Shown here one piece after another: positions 15,884 through 24,472 of a stretch of DNA of 64,000 bases. The stretch is taken from positions 3,245,001 through 3,309,000 of the forward strand of contig NZ_CP010311.1 of assembly GCF_000827125.1 (NCBI RefSeq), written 5' to 3'. The first letter of the stretch is position 1. Each line of letters starts with the position of its first letter. Made by a program: the position numbers and the translations under genes. This DNA is from Geoalkalibacter subterraneus. Lineage in GTDB: Bacteria; Desulfobacterota; Desulfuromonadia; Desulfuromonadales; Geoalkalibacteraceae. The notes beneath the pieces are model-generated. The model made no database searches. It was not told where the DNA came from and saw nothing but the letters and a program-made list of their open reading frames with translations.

Positions 15884-16155
15884 CAAGGGAACGTATCCGC
15901 GCCCTGAGGTCATCATCAATCTTTATAGAGGTCGCCATGATTCTCTCCCTTATCAAGAAGTAATACCTTTTGATAAGGTAACATTATCCTCGACTTGAGT
16001 CGATCGCTATTCTCAAATTGAAGCTCGCCCCCACATAGCTTTCAACTCTTCCCCTCCACCACCCTCCTCAACCCCTCATCCACACTCACCGGCCACCCCA
16101 GAACCTCGCGCGCCTTGGAAATATCCACCGAGCAAACAACGTCCCTTGGATCTTC
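15884..16155. repeat. Repeat block C, copy 2 (antitoxin 5' fragment and epimerase remnant)
   Basis: Duplicate of 7154-7425. It contains the first 18 codons of the CopG antitoxin (15884-15938, minus strand), its operator (15964-15980) and the epimerase C-terminal remnant (16042-16128). No toxin is present, so it is a dead module with an intact promoter region. With the REP and D blocks it accounts for 15560-16160. Confidence 0.85.
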
Positions 16156-16160
16156 TCTAA

Positions 16161-16457
16161 TCACTGGCGCTTTTCCATCAAAGGATAGACTTCCTTGCGG
16201 TGGCAGATGCCGAGGATAAGAATTTCGTCTCCCTCAACTTTGAACACGATCCGGTAATCCCCAACCCTGAGCTCCCAGTAGCCCCTAAGGGTTTTTCGCA
16301 GGGGTTCGCCATACTCCTGTGGAGCCACCATGAGGCGGGCCTCAACAGCCTTCCTTATGCGCTGGCGTATATCACCATTCAGCTTGGGAATATCGCGGGC
16401 CTTCACCTGGGGGTGGTAAACAACCGAAAACACACCCCTACCCCCAAACCTCGTCAT
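16161..16457 (-). CDS. RelE/ParE-type toxin, intact
   Basis: 98-aa RelE-superfamily protein: FSVVYHPQVKARDIPKLNGD, then RIRKAVEARLMVAPQEYGEP, GYWELRVGDYRIVFKV and ILGICHRKEVYPLMEKR. The strand-rich C-terminal half with YRIVFKV and HRKEVY is typical of RelE-type mRNA interferases. It overlaps its antitoxin by 20 bp. Paralogues are a 14-codon remnant at 5922-5984 and an intact diverged copy at 56297-56593. Confidence 0.88.
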   Translation of the reverse strand: MTRFGGRGVFSVVYHPQVKARDIPKLNGDIRQRIRKAVEARLMVAPQEYGEPLRKTLRGYWELRVGDYRIVFKVEGDEILILGICHRKEVYPLMEKRQ

Positions 16458-16947
16458 GGCTCAGTGCTTCGCTGGGGTCGAAATCTTTTTCCCGCTCCGC
16501 AGCGAACTCTGCCAGCGCCCTGTCCTCACGCAGCTCGAGCGCTTCTTTCACCAGGTCGCGCATCAACATGGACATGGATACCCCTTCGTTTTCAGCCAGG
16601 TCATGAAGAGCGTTATAAACAGGTTTTTCCAAAACGACGTTGACTCTCGGATTTTTCGCGGGCATGTCGCACCTCCTTTTCACAAGTGTGTCACTAGTGC
16701 GGCATGAGGTCAATTGAAGATTGAAGGGGTGATCTCATCAGCCATTGCGAGTCCTTACCAGGCTGAAGGCTGAGGGCTGAAGGGAACCCCAGGTTCAAAA
16801 TGTCTGCCCCCCATGGCGGCCACCAAACCCAAAGACGACACATGAAAATGCGAGTCGCACCTTTGACCTTCGCGCCCCTCGTCCCGAGTTTCGCGCCTCT
16901 CTGTCATCCCCCCGGAAAGTAAACGAGTAAACAACGTCCCCTGGGTC
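16417..16947. repeat. Repeat block B, copy 3
   Basis: 531 bp matching 5944-6474, ending in R1 at 16917-16947. A further R1 copy follows at 16956-16986. Together these fill the non-coding stretch 16666-16984. Confidence 0.85.
16438..16665 (-). CDS. RHH-type antitoxin of the RelE pair
   Basis: 75 aa from ATG 16665 behind GGAGGT. It is the same protein as the orphan at 5965-6192 (MPAKNPRVNVVLEKPVYNAL ... EALSHDEVWG). The CACTAGTG palindrome lies upstream. Here the partner toxin is complete, so this is the working member of the recent duplicate pair. Its protein could also neutralise or repress the other copies in the window. Confidence 0.88.
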   Translation of the reverse strand: MPAKNPRVNVVLEKPVYNALHDLAENEGVSMSMLMRDLVKEALELREDRALAEFAAEREKDFDPSEALSHDEVWG

Positions 16948-16984
16948 GTCCCGGAAAGTAAACGAGTAAACAACGTCCCCGGGG

Positions 16985-17269
16985 TCTGACAAATTTATGG
17001 ATGACTGGTGCAAGCGAACCATGCGCTCGCGGATCGATCCGATGAAGAAGGTCGCCCGGATGCTGCGCTCTCACCGGGGCCTGATTCTCAACTATTTCCG
17101 GGCCAAAGAGCAGATTGCCTTGGGTGCCGTGGAGGGTCTCAACAACAAGGCGAAAGTGACCACGAAAAAAGCCTACGGTTTCAAAAGCTTTGAAGTCATA
17201 AAACTTGCGCTATATCATACACTTGGTGACCTGCCTGAACCTGTGGTCACCCATAGATTCTGCGGGTGA
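16985..17269 (+). pseudogene. ISL3-family transposase, C-terminal fragment
   Basis: About 94 codons ending FMDDWCKRTMRSRIDPMKKV, NYFRAKEQIALGAVEGLNNK, KAYGFKSFEVIKLALYHTLG. This is the conserved end of ISL3 transposases, with the catalytic Glu in VEGLNNK. The 5' portion is missing and the fragment abuts an R1 repeat on the left and an AlbA_2 fragment on the right. Confidence 0.85.
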
Positions 17270-17275
17270 ACCAAT

Positions 17276-17452
17276 AAACGATTCAGCAAGGAAGGATCAA
17301 GGTCTGCCAAGGTTGTATGAGAGAGGCAATCGTCATAGGAAACAGACAGTGACTGCTGCTGCAGATCCACGATCTCTTCCAGAGCCATGACGTGGTTGCT
17401 GTTATGCACCCTTCTATAATAGCGATTTTTGTATCAAACAGGCTTTACCGGG
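17276..17452 (-). pseudogene. AlbA_2-protein gene, internal fragment
   Basis: 177 bp nearly identical to 4070-4246 inside the AlbA_2 gene, encoding VHNSNHVMALEEIVDLQQQS and SLSVSYDDCLSHTTLADLDP. It lacks start, ATPase part and stop. It overlaps the last bases of the glycosyltransferase gene, marking the edge of the accessory mosaic against the polysaccharide cluster. Confidence 0.85.
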
Positions 17453-18671
17453 ACATCACCTTTTCTAGAAAGCGTTCAGCCAGAATTCTATAGTCGCGGT
17501 TTTCAAGGATCCATCTATGTCCTTTTTGCCCCATCGATTCTCGTTCATCAACCGATAGCTCCTTCATCTTTTTTATGCACTTGCACAAACTTTCTGGATC
17601 TTCGGCGTTACAATTGTAGCCAGCACCGCTCTCGCTGACTATTTCACCTGGAGCCTCAATAGCCGATATCACGGTCTTACCAGCCAGCAAATAATCATTT
17701 ATTTTTGTTGGACTTACACCAAAACGAAAGAGAGGTTGTTTTTGTAAGCCGACATATGCCACATCTAACAAATCAAGAAACCCCTGAACTTGTTCCTTAG
17801 CTACAGAATCAAAAAAAAGAACCTGTTCTTTTAAATCTTTCTTATCTACATACATCTGTAAGTTCTTTTTTTCTGCCCCATCTCCAAGCAAAGCAACACA
17901 AATATCTGAATCTGCACATTGCTCAAGAGCTTTTACCAAAGTATGTAGTGAATTGGCTAAACCTATACGACCACAGTAACCTACTATAAACTTACCGTCT
18001 TTTTTCTTAGCTTCCAGGATACGTTTAATTTTACCATCCAAGTCAATTTTTGTTTTTGCTTCACCTAAATCCACACCATTAGGGATAAAAACGAACTTAT
18101 CTGGCGCCATGCCATGTTGCAACATATAAGATTTTGCTCCGGGAAGAACACTGACAATTTTATCAGAATGACGGTATGCGTAATCTTCAGAGAATTGCAT
18201 CATCCTAATAAATGGATTCCTAGCAGATGTCCCACCTAGCTCAATAAGTGTTAATGGCCAAAGATCACGAATTTCAAAGACCAGTCTGGCCGAGCTTTTT
18301 TTTGCCAAAGATTGAGAAGGAAAAATGCTGAAGGGATGGTGGCTGGAAGAAATAACAAGATCTAACTTTCCAAGCTTCTTACGTAAAAAAGGGGAATATG
18401 AGGCAATGGTAAAAGCGATAATATTAAGCACACGGCCTACGCGGCCAGCAGCGTTATACCTAGGAACCTTAAGCCATATATAACGGATTCCATCAATTCT
18501 TTCTTCACTTATTTGGCTATCCGGTTGTTGAAATCGCGTGTGAGCATAAGAGGCCGCAACAACCGTTACTTGGTGGCCCAACCGCACCCATTCGCGAGCC
18601 AGGTAATAATGACCGTAGACCATGCCGTGACGGGGCGATCCGGCAAAGTGCGCAATAAATACAATATTCAT
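17445..18671 (-). CDS. Family 4 glycosyltransferase (WbuB-like)
   Basis: 408 aa from ATG 18671 with AGGA upstream; an earlier in-frame start at 18716 has no clear site. N-terminal Rossmann domain MNIVFIAHFAGSPRHGMVYG, a SSSHHPFSIFPSQ loop, and the C-terminal GT-B half with FIPNGVDL, VGYCGRIGLANSL and a 'FRFGVSPTKINDYLLAGKTV' donor-site block, resembling WbuB-type enzymes. Expected to add a sugar to the lipid-linked O-unit at the inner face of the inner membrane. It is the last gene of the minus-strand O-antigen operon. Confidence 0.82.
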   Translation of the reverse strand: MNIVFIAHFAGSPRHGMVYGHYYLAREWVRLGHQVTVVAASYAHTRFQQPDSQISEERIDGIRYIWLKVPRYNAAGRVGRVLNIIAFTIASYSPFLRKKLGKLDLVISSSHHPFSIFPSQSLAKKSSARLVFEIRDLWPLTLIELGGTSARNPFIRMMQFSEDYAYRHSDKIVSVLPGAKSYMLQHGMAPDKFVFIPNGVDLGEAKTKIDLDGKIKRILEAKKKDGKFIVGYCGRIGLANSLHTLVKALEQCADSDICVALLGDGAEKKNLQMYVDKKDLKEQVLFFDSVAKEQVQGFLDLLDVAYVGLQKQPLFRFGVSPTKINDYLLAGKTVISAIEAPGEIVSESGAGYNCNAEDPESLCKCIKKMKELSVDERESMGQKGHRWILENRDYRILAERFLEKVMSR

Positions 18672-18731
18672 CAAATTCCTACTTGAAAGTTCATAATATG
18701 ATCGAAAAGAAACCATAGATGAAAAGAATTA

Positions 18732-19796
18732 TTACGAAAAAGCAAGCACTTCAACAATCTTATCAGCCGCTTTACCGCCCCCATAGAGTTCTTGGGTGTC
18801 CTGCACCTCACGGCCAAAGTTGGTTTTTACAGCCTCGATTATTTTTCGACTATCCGCCCCAACCAATTGGTTTGCGCCAATCGCCACCAATTCAACCCAT
18901 TCGGTTTGATCACGCATGGTGACGCAGGGCTTTCCGAAGAAAAAGGCCTCTTTTTGAACCCCACCACTATCGGTGAGTACCAATTGGCAATGGTCCAGCA
19001 ACCAGACCATTTCAAAATATCCGACAGGATCGATCAAATGCGCCTTCAGTTCCAGACCATGTTGAGCAATGAGTTTACGGGTACGTGGGTGCAGCGGCAA
19101 AACCACCGGCACCAGAGTCCCGTGAATCTGATTCAACGCAGCCACAATGGCAGCCAGGCGCTCGGGGTAGTCGGTGTTTTCGGCACGGTGAAGAGTAGCC
19201 AGAACAAATCTTTCGGGCAAATCCCCCGCAGGCGGTTCGGCCTTTTCTGTAAATAGCAGTGCTGAGTCCTGCATCACATCGCCCACCTGCAATACCTGAA
19301 CGGGTTTGTTGGCAAAGCCTTCATTGTTCAGGTTCTGTACCGCGGCATCTGTTGGGCAGAAAAGCAGATCGCTGACCTGATCGGTGAGGATACGGTTGAT
19401 CTCTTCAGGCATTTGCATGTTAAAGCTGCGTAGCCCCGCCTCGACGTGGGCAACAGGGACATGCAGCTTGGCCGCTGCCAGTGCTCCGGCCAGGGTTGAG
19501 TTGGTATCACCGTATACCAGCACTCGATCCGGCTTGTGCGCCAGCAAGGCCTTTTCAATCTCTTTCAGCATACGGCCGGTCATTTCACCGTGCCTGCCAC
19601 CGTGAATATCCAGTTGGAAATCAGGGCGTGGAATATTCAACTGATTAAAGAAAATATCCGACATATTGGCATCAAAATGCTGGCCGGTGTGTAGCAGAAT
19701 TTCTTCTAAACCATCGGTTTGCTGGATAGCCCGAGACACCACGCTGGCCTTGATAAACTGCGGCCGCGCTCCGATGACGGTTAGTATTTTTTTCAC
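18732..19796 (-). CDS. wbpI: UDP-N-acetylglucosamine 2-epimerase family enzyme (WbpI/WecB type)
   Basis: 354 aa, full length for the non-hydrolysing C2-epimerase family. Motifs: TVIGARPQFIKASVVSRAI, HTGQHFDANMSDIFF, LVYGDTNSTLAGALAAAKLH, HVEAGLRSFNMQMPEEINR, TDSGGVQKEAFFFGKPCVTM. The HFDANMSDIFF and GLRSFNMQMPEE forms are closer to WbpI (acts on UDP-GlcNAc(3NAc)A) than to E. coli WecB. That fits the operon, which also has WbpB, WbpD and WbpE types. Product would be UDP-ManNAc(3NAc)A. WecB activity on UDP-GlcNAc is the alternative. Confidence 0.78.
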   Translation of the reverse strand: MKKILTVIGARPQFIKASVVSRAIQQTDGLEEILLHTGQHFDANMSDIFFNQLNIPRPDFQLDIHGGRHGEMTGRMLKEIEKALLAHKPDRVLVYGDTNSTLAGALAAAKLHVPVAHVEAGLRSFNMQMPEEINRILTDQVSDLLFCPTDAAVQNLNNEGFANKPVQVLQVGDVMQDSALLFTEKAEPPAGDLPERFVLATLHRAENTDYPERLAAIVAALNQIHGTLVPVVLPLHPRTRKLIAQHGLELKAHLIDPVGYFEMVWLLDHCQLVLTDSGGVQKEAFFFGKPCVTMRDQTEWVELVAIGANQLVGADSRKIIEAVKTNFGREVQDTQELYGGGKAADKIVEVLAFS

Positions 19797-19801
19797 TATC
19801 C

Positions 19802-20911
19802 CTATCCCTTCAAAATTTGTTGGTAAAAATCCAAAAGTTTTTTCTCTTCAGCCTGCCAGTTGTATTTGTCTTCTATCGCGCGTCGGCCATTTTCTCCCAT
19901 TTTCCGCGCTTCTTCTGGGTGCATTACCAGATAATCAATGGCCTCGGCTATAGATTTGGCATCAAGGGGGTCAACCAACAACCCACATTGATTACCTTCG
20001 ATAATCTGACGCCATAAAGGAAAATCAGAAGCAATGACAGGAATTCCTGCACTCATGTACTCAAACATTTTATTAGGCTGAGCATCGAGGTGATTTGGCA
20101 ATGGATGAAAAGTGACAACCCCGGCAACCGAACGCGATAAAACATCTCGCACACCGGCACGATTGACAAAACCATGGGCTTTTACCCTTTTCCAGCCAGG
20201 AGAATTTTTGACAGCATCCTCAGTGGTGGGGTTACCAAACTGACCACAAAGGTTCAGGGTGAAATCTGATTGCACCAACCCCATGGCATCGACCACCTCA
20301 TGTATTCCTCGAATCTTTGCAATTCCTCCGACATAACACACTTCCGGTTGCTTATCGTCCCAAGAGGTCTGGCTCTCAAGTTCAGGCAACAGAGGAAAGT
20401 TGTTGATATCAACGGTTACAGGATTTATAGGCAAAAACTTGTCACGAATAAATGGTGTCGCGGCAATAATGCCATCCAGCTTGCGAGAGGTCCACTTTTC
20501 ATATATGGCATAAATCTTTGAAATGATTTTAAGAGCTGTTTTATTCAGGTAGTGCTTACTCAACAGTTGCCGCGGAACATCCTCGTGCGAATCGAAGATC
20601 ACCTTTTTACCTGCGTGTTTCAGTTTTATACCTATGGGAATCAACTCAGGGTCGTGCAAATGATAAAGATCGGCATTAAGCTCCAATGCTTTTTTATAGA
20701 CACGCGCAGGTGCATTGCGGATACGATCCAGTCGACCCTTAGAGGCGCCAACATCATAAAAATGCACGCCATCACATGCTTCATCACCATTACCATCGGC
20801 TACCACCAAGGAAACGGTAAAACCTTGGTCAGCCAGCGACGTGCACTCTTTCAAAAAAATACGCGTGTCATAGCGGCTGTGAACAGAAGTTAGGTGAACA
20901 ATATGGATCAT
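19802..20911 (-). CDS. Family 4 glycosyltransferase
   Basis: 369 aa. MIHIVHLTSVHSRYDTRIFL is the usual start of this GT4 subgroup; LYHLHDPELIPIGIKLKHAG and VIFDSHEDVP follow. The C-terminal half has VCYVGGIAKIRGIHEVVDAM and LDAQPNKMFEYMSAGIPVIA (donor-nucleotide site). Cytoplasmic or membrane-associated; substrate not predictable. Five bp separate it from the epimerase and it overlaps the next upstream gene by 4 bp, so translation is probably coupled. Confidence 0.85.
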   Translation of the reverse strand: MIHIVHLTSVHSRYDTRIFLKECTSLADQGFTVSLVVADGNGDEACDGVHFYDVGASKGRLDRIRNAPARVYKKALELNADLYHLHDPELIPIGIKLKHAGKKVIFDSHEDVPRQLLSKHYLNKTALKIISKIYAIYEKWTSRKLDGIIAATPFIRDKFLPINPVTVDINNFPLLPELESQTSWDDKQPEVCYVGGIAKIRGIHEVVDAMGLVQSDFTLNLCGQFGNPTTEDAVKNSPGWKRVKAHGFVNRAGVRDVLSRSVAGVVTFHPLPNHLDAQPNKMFEYMSAGIPVIASDFPLWRQIIEGNQCGLLVDPLDAKSIAEAIDYLVMHPEEARKMGENGRRAIEDKYNWQAEEKKLLDFYQQILKG

Positions 20912-21837
20912 CGTTGCGCTCTATTTTTTAAACGGAAATAGGCTTTCCCTGCAAAGGCAAACAGGCGTGTCCAAAGGTTCCCAAGGCCTTTCTCCCAAGC
21001 GTTGATAGTCTTTTCAATTTCAGGATCATTTACCCGCGCATTCAGCCACTTTAGCTGAGTTATTTGTAAGTTGTGATAGGAAGGCGTACAGAAATTGAGA
21101 CCCTTTGCTTTTATCCTATCTTCATATAACGACCACCGTCCATGACACCAAATATCTATGTTTGTACAAACAGACAAAGATAGTTGGCGAAACAGGTCTT
21201 TATGTCGTTTGCTCTCAGTTATCTCAGCATACTCACCTAACCCAATTAAGGCATATAGAAATCCATTCAGCACATGAGTTGGATTTCTGGAGGGATACTC
21301 TTCTACGAAGAGTGAACCATCAGGCAGAAGAGACTGCACACCACCAGATCCAATACGAACAAAGAGAGGCTCCAATGAGAGCTTTGCATGTTTTAGATAC
21401 TTTTCATCCCCTGTAATTTTATATGCTCTGATAAGGACACTAGCCGCCTCACCTTGCGCCATACTGGATATCCAAGGCGCTTTCAGATCAGACCAATCAA
21501 AGTGATACTCATAACGGGCATCCTCTATACCTAAAAACCAATCTGCGCATTTTAGGAAAATTTCGAAGCAGCTATCATAATTGTACAATGCATAACAATT
21601 AAAGTTGGCCAACGCGTAGGCTGCGATTCGGGTTGGATTATATTGCTTACCTACAGATTGATATAAACGATATGGCACACCATCTTTATCCTGAGGATGG
21701 TAATAAAAGCTTTCATCTTCTAATGTAAATCCCAAATCCAACGGATAAGGATAACCATTTCCAATACTAAGTTGAGAAAAGTCGTTTGTTGAAAAAAGAT
21801 ATTTCAATATATCTTTATATACTTTTGTGTAGAGCAC
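20908..21837 (-). CDS. D-glucuronyl C5-epimerase C-terminal domain protein
   Basis: 309 aa. The region EEYPSRNPTHVLNGFLYALI with preceding ISSMAQGEAASVLIRAYKIT and later FCTPSYHNLQITQLKWL matches the C5-epim_C domain (PF06662) of heparosan/heparan glucuronyl C5-epimerases, an alpha/alpha-barrel. Bacterial proteins made only of this domain occur in polysaccharide clusters. It could invert C5 of a uronic acid in the repeat unit, which fits a cluster making 2,3-diacetamido uronic acids. No signal peptide is visible, so action before export is likely. It overlaps both neighbours (4 and 23 bp). Confidence 0.75.
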   Translation of the reverse strand: MLYTKVYKDILKYLFSTNDFSQLSIGNGYPYPLDLGFTLEDESFYYHPQDKDGVPYRLYQSVGKQYNPTRIAAYALANFNCYALYNYDSCFEIFLKCADWFLGIEDARYEYHFDWSDLKAPWISSMAQGEAASVLIRAYKITGDEKYLKHAKLSLEPLFVRIGSGGVQSLLPDGSLFVEEYPSRNPTHVLNGFLYALIGLGEYAEITESKRHKDLFRQLSLSVCTNIDIWCHGRWSLYEDRIKAKGLNFCTPSYHNLQITQLKWLNARVNDPEIEKTINAWEKGLGNLWTRLFAFAGKAYFRLKNRAQR

Positions 21838-22948
21838 TATAGATTCCTTTTAAAACTTTCTCCTGCTCTTCCCAGCAATATTTTTTTCGGGCGGCGAAAA
21901 CATTCTGCTGAATGGCTGTGTAATTTTGTTTTAGAGAGGCCTCAACGGCTTTCCTAAAGCCTTCCACTGTGTTTTCTTGCGCAACAATGCCCACGCCCTC
22001 TGTTTCTACCAAACGCTTCATCTCAAACAGATTGGAGGTTAATACAGGCAAACCTGCCATCAAATATTCAAATATCTTATTAGGCGAACAATAACGATGA
22101 TTTAGGCAAGTATCTTCATAAAACAAAATCCCATAATCAGCCGAACTAGTATAATTCAAGAGCACATCAGGGCTAACTGCAGGATAGAAAAAAATAGTAT
22201 TGTGCTGTTCTGTTTTTTTTTGAATTAGGTTTTCAAGCGGTCCATAGCCCATGCACACTAATACGTTTTTATCCGATTCAAAACCTGAAAAGGATTCCAG
22301 CAACAGTTCAATGCCACGGCCACCTTTTAGACCACCTTGATATAAAAATATCACCTGGTCCGACCGGATACCTAAAGTATCTCTAAAAATATTATTTTTT
22401 GGCTGTTCATAATAAGCGGGACAATTCAATACCAACCCCGGCTTAAATATTTTATAAAGTTTGACATACTCATTAGCAATAGAATTGCTTACTGTGGTGA
22501 TTTTTGCTGTGAAAGGAATAAAAAGGCGCTCCATCACTTTTTTTACAAATTTTTCAAAGCCGCTAAGGCCATCCATTTCAGTTTCATACTCATGACAGTC
22601 ATAGACAATTTTTACATTTTTGTTCAAGATTTTTATCAGAACACCAATAGGTAGTGCATTAAGGTCATTGCAATGGACGATATCAACATTCCTATATCTC
22701 CATACTGCTCGAAACACGAATTCAACATATTTTAAAATCTGAATTGGCCTCCACTTGGGCCAAGGGCGCGAAATCAACTTAAGGCGGTGGGTTTTAACAC
22801 CTTGAATAGAATCATGCTCTGACAGCCCAATATTATGCATTGCGACTACAGTAGGGTCATATCCAAAATGTAAAAGAGATTTGGATATCTTCAGGACTCG
22901 ACTGTCATTGGTGAAGTCATTCAAAACAACGTTAGCAATTTTTTTCAT
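21815..22948 (-). CDS. Family 4 glycosyltransferase
   Basis: 377 aa. N-terminal domain MKKIANVVLNDFTNDSRVLK and VHCNDLNALPIGVLIKILN, VYDCHEYETEMDGLSG; C-terminal domain with FLYQGGLKGGRGIELLLESF and RYCSPNKIFEYLMAGLPVLT. The D-x-H-E-x(E) and 'PNKIFEYLMAGLPV' blocks are typical of GT4 enzymes. Overlaps wzy upstream by 4 bp and the C5-epimerase gene downstream by 23 bp. Sugar specificity unknown. Confidence 0.85.
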   Translation of the reverse strand: MKKIANVVLNDFTNDSRVLKISKSLLHFGYDPTVVAMHNIGLSEHDSIQGVKTHRLKLISRPWPKWRPIQILKYVEFVFRAVWRYRNVDIVHCNDLNALPIGVLIKILNKNVKIVYDCHEYETEMDGLSGFEKFVKKVMERLFIPFTAKITTVSNSIANEYVKLYKIFKPGLVLNCPAYYEQPKNNIFRDTLGIRSDQVIFLYQGGLKGGRGIELLLESFSGFESDKNVLVCMGYGPLENLIQKKTEQHNTIFFYPAVSPDVLLNYTSSADYGILFYEDTCLNHRYCSPNKIFEYLMAGLPVLTSNLFEMKRLVETEGVGIVAQENTVEGFRKAVEASLKQNYTAIQQNVFAARKKYCWEEQEKVLKGIYSALHKSI

Positions 22949-24279
22949 TTACTAAATCCAAAAGGCTTAGATATAAAACCAAAGGTAAACCAAAGAACAG
23001 CCCAAGAGACACCTGTTGCCAGATTTGCAAAAAAAAGAATGTATAAGAAGATAAAGATCGAATAAAGCGCAATCATGCTTGACTGATAACCATATAAACA
23101 CCCACCACTAACCCGACTACTTTCATGGCATAACTGCATCAGGACACTGGCGAACAGGGCTAATACAATTGTCAATCCAACCAAACCCAAGTTCGCCATT
23201 ACATAGGGAAAGAAGCTATGCAGGGTGCGGCCAGAATCACCAGTTGTGAGGTAGGCCACGTTGATATTCCCTAGAAAAGGCGAATAACTCATCTGATTCG
23301 CGCCGGTTTCTAACAAAATTTCTATACGGCTGAGCAAGGAAGTGTTGCTGCCCGAACCGAAACCCAATAAACGCAAACTGGTAAGATCAAAGCCTGTTGC
23401 CCTAATGATAAGCACCAAGTGCGCAACAAAAAGGGCGAGCGCCACAACAGGCATTAGAGTGAGCTGCTTAACCAAGCGCTTCGACCAAGGTAGTGCTAAC
23501 CTTTGCTTAAGATAGTTAAGCCAGATTGTCTTTTTGGGCAATATAAGGTTCATCACCAATGTGATGAGATACACACCCAGAATCACCGCTGTCGCGCTAT
23601 TTGAGCCAAAGAGCTGGGATGAGACCAAAGCCATGAATGTTGATAAGGTGTAAACCCCAAGCCAAAAAAAGCAACTGGCAATGCGAACAACCTGCCCAAT
23701 GCGCTTCAAAACCAGTTGAAGGTAAATAAAAGAGAAGATGATGCACAATATGGATAAAAAATTACCAGATCTTTGGTAGGAACCATCCACATCCAGCAGA
23801 TAGAAGAGGTGCGGGTGCAAGCGTTGTGAAAAATTATAAAGTACCCACACCATCAAAGAGGCAAAAAGCATTATCACAAACTTGACAGCAAATAGTCTGT
23901 TACTGGGGGTCAAAATACTCTGGTAGCTCAAACCTAAAAAAGCACCTAATAGGTAAAACAGTAGCATACCACCGGTTGTTGCTATGGTGATTTGCTTTAG
24001 GTACTCCATATCACCCAGATCAATGATAATTCGGATCGCTACCCAAACTATCAACAGCAGGAACAGCATCAAGTGAAATCGAATATAGAGTTTTTTCTTT
24101 AGCCATATACACAAAAAAAGCAAGCTGGACAACCCGACATAAGCAGCCAACAAAGGCAAAGCGGTTCCAATTTCGCCCACATTGACAATATTAACATTCA
24201 GATAAACAAACAAGGCGAGTAATTGGAAACTTGCAAGCAGCAAAAGCGGTTTTGGGTATTTAATCCTTCCAATCTGCAC
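22945..24279 (-). CDS. wzy: O-antigen polymerase (Wzy-like)
   Basis: 444 aa with about 12 hydrophobic segments and no soluble domain. A large loop (about residues 300-340: LTSLRLLGFGSGSNTSLLSR ... TTGDSGRTLHSFFPYVMANL) lies between late membrane segments, as in O-antigen ligase/polymerase (Wzy_C-like) proteins. The position beside Wzx and the glycosyltransferases favours the polymerase over the WaaL ligase. Sequence conservation in this family is low, so the call rests on topology and context. Confidence 0.75.
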   Translation of the reverse strand: MQIGRIKYPKPLLLLASFQLLALFVYLNVNIVNVGEIGTALPLLAAYVGLSSLLFLCIWLKKKLYIRFHLMLFLLLIVWVAIRIIIDLGDMEYLKQITIATTGGMLLFYLLGAFLGLSYQSILTPSNRLFAVKFVIMLFASLMVWVLYNFSQRLHPHLFYLLDVDGSYQRSGNFLSILCIIFSFIYLQLVLKRIGQVVRIASCFFWLGVYTLSTFMALVSSQLFGSNSATAVILGVYLITLVMNLILPKKTIWLNYLKQRLALPWSKRLVKQLTLMPVVALALFVAHLVLIIRATGFDLTSLRLLGFGSGSNTSLLSRIEILLETGANQMSYSPFLGNINVAYLTTGDSGRTLHSFFPYVMANLGLVGLTIVLALFASVLMQLCHESSRVSGGCLYGYQSSMIALYSIFIFLYILFFANLATGVSWAVLWFTFGFISKPFGFSK

Positions 24280-24472
24280 GGTTCATTCATCCAATTTACG
24301 GCTCGTCAGCAGAATCTGTGTTGACGATCAGGTTTCAGAAACTTGCCAAGTTCGTGACATAAGTCATTTTCCATGGATTTTTATATAGTCTCAGTCAGCT
24401 TATCAGAGTGGCTAAACCCGGCACACTCCTTTTTCAGGCAAGATACAGCCTGTTATAGCGTTTTCAACTTTT

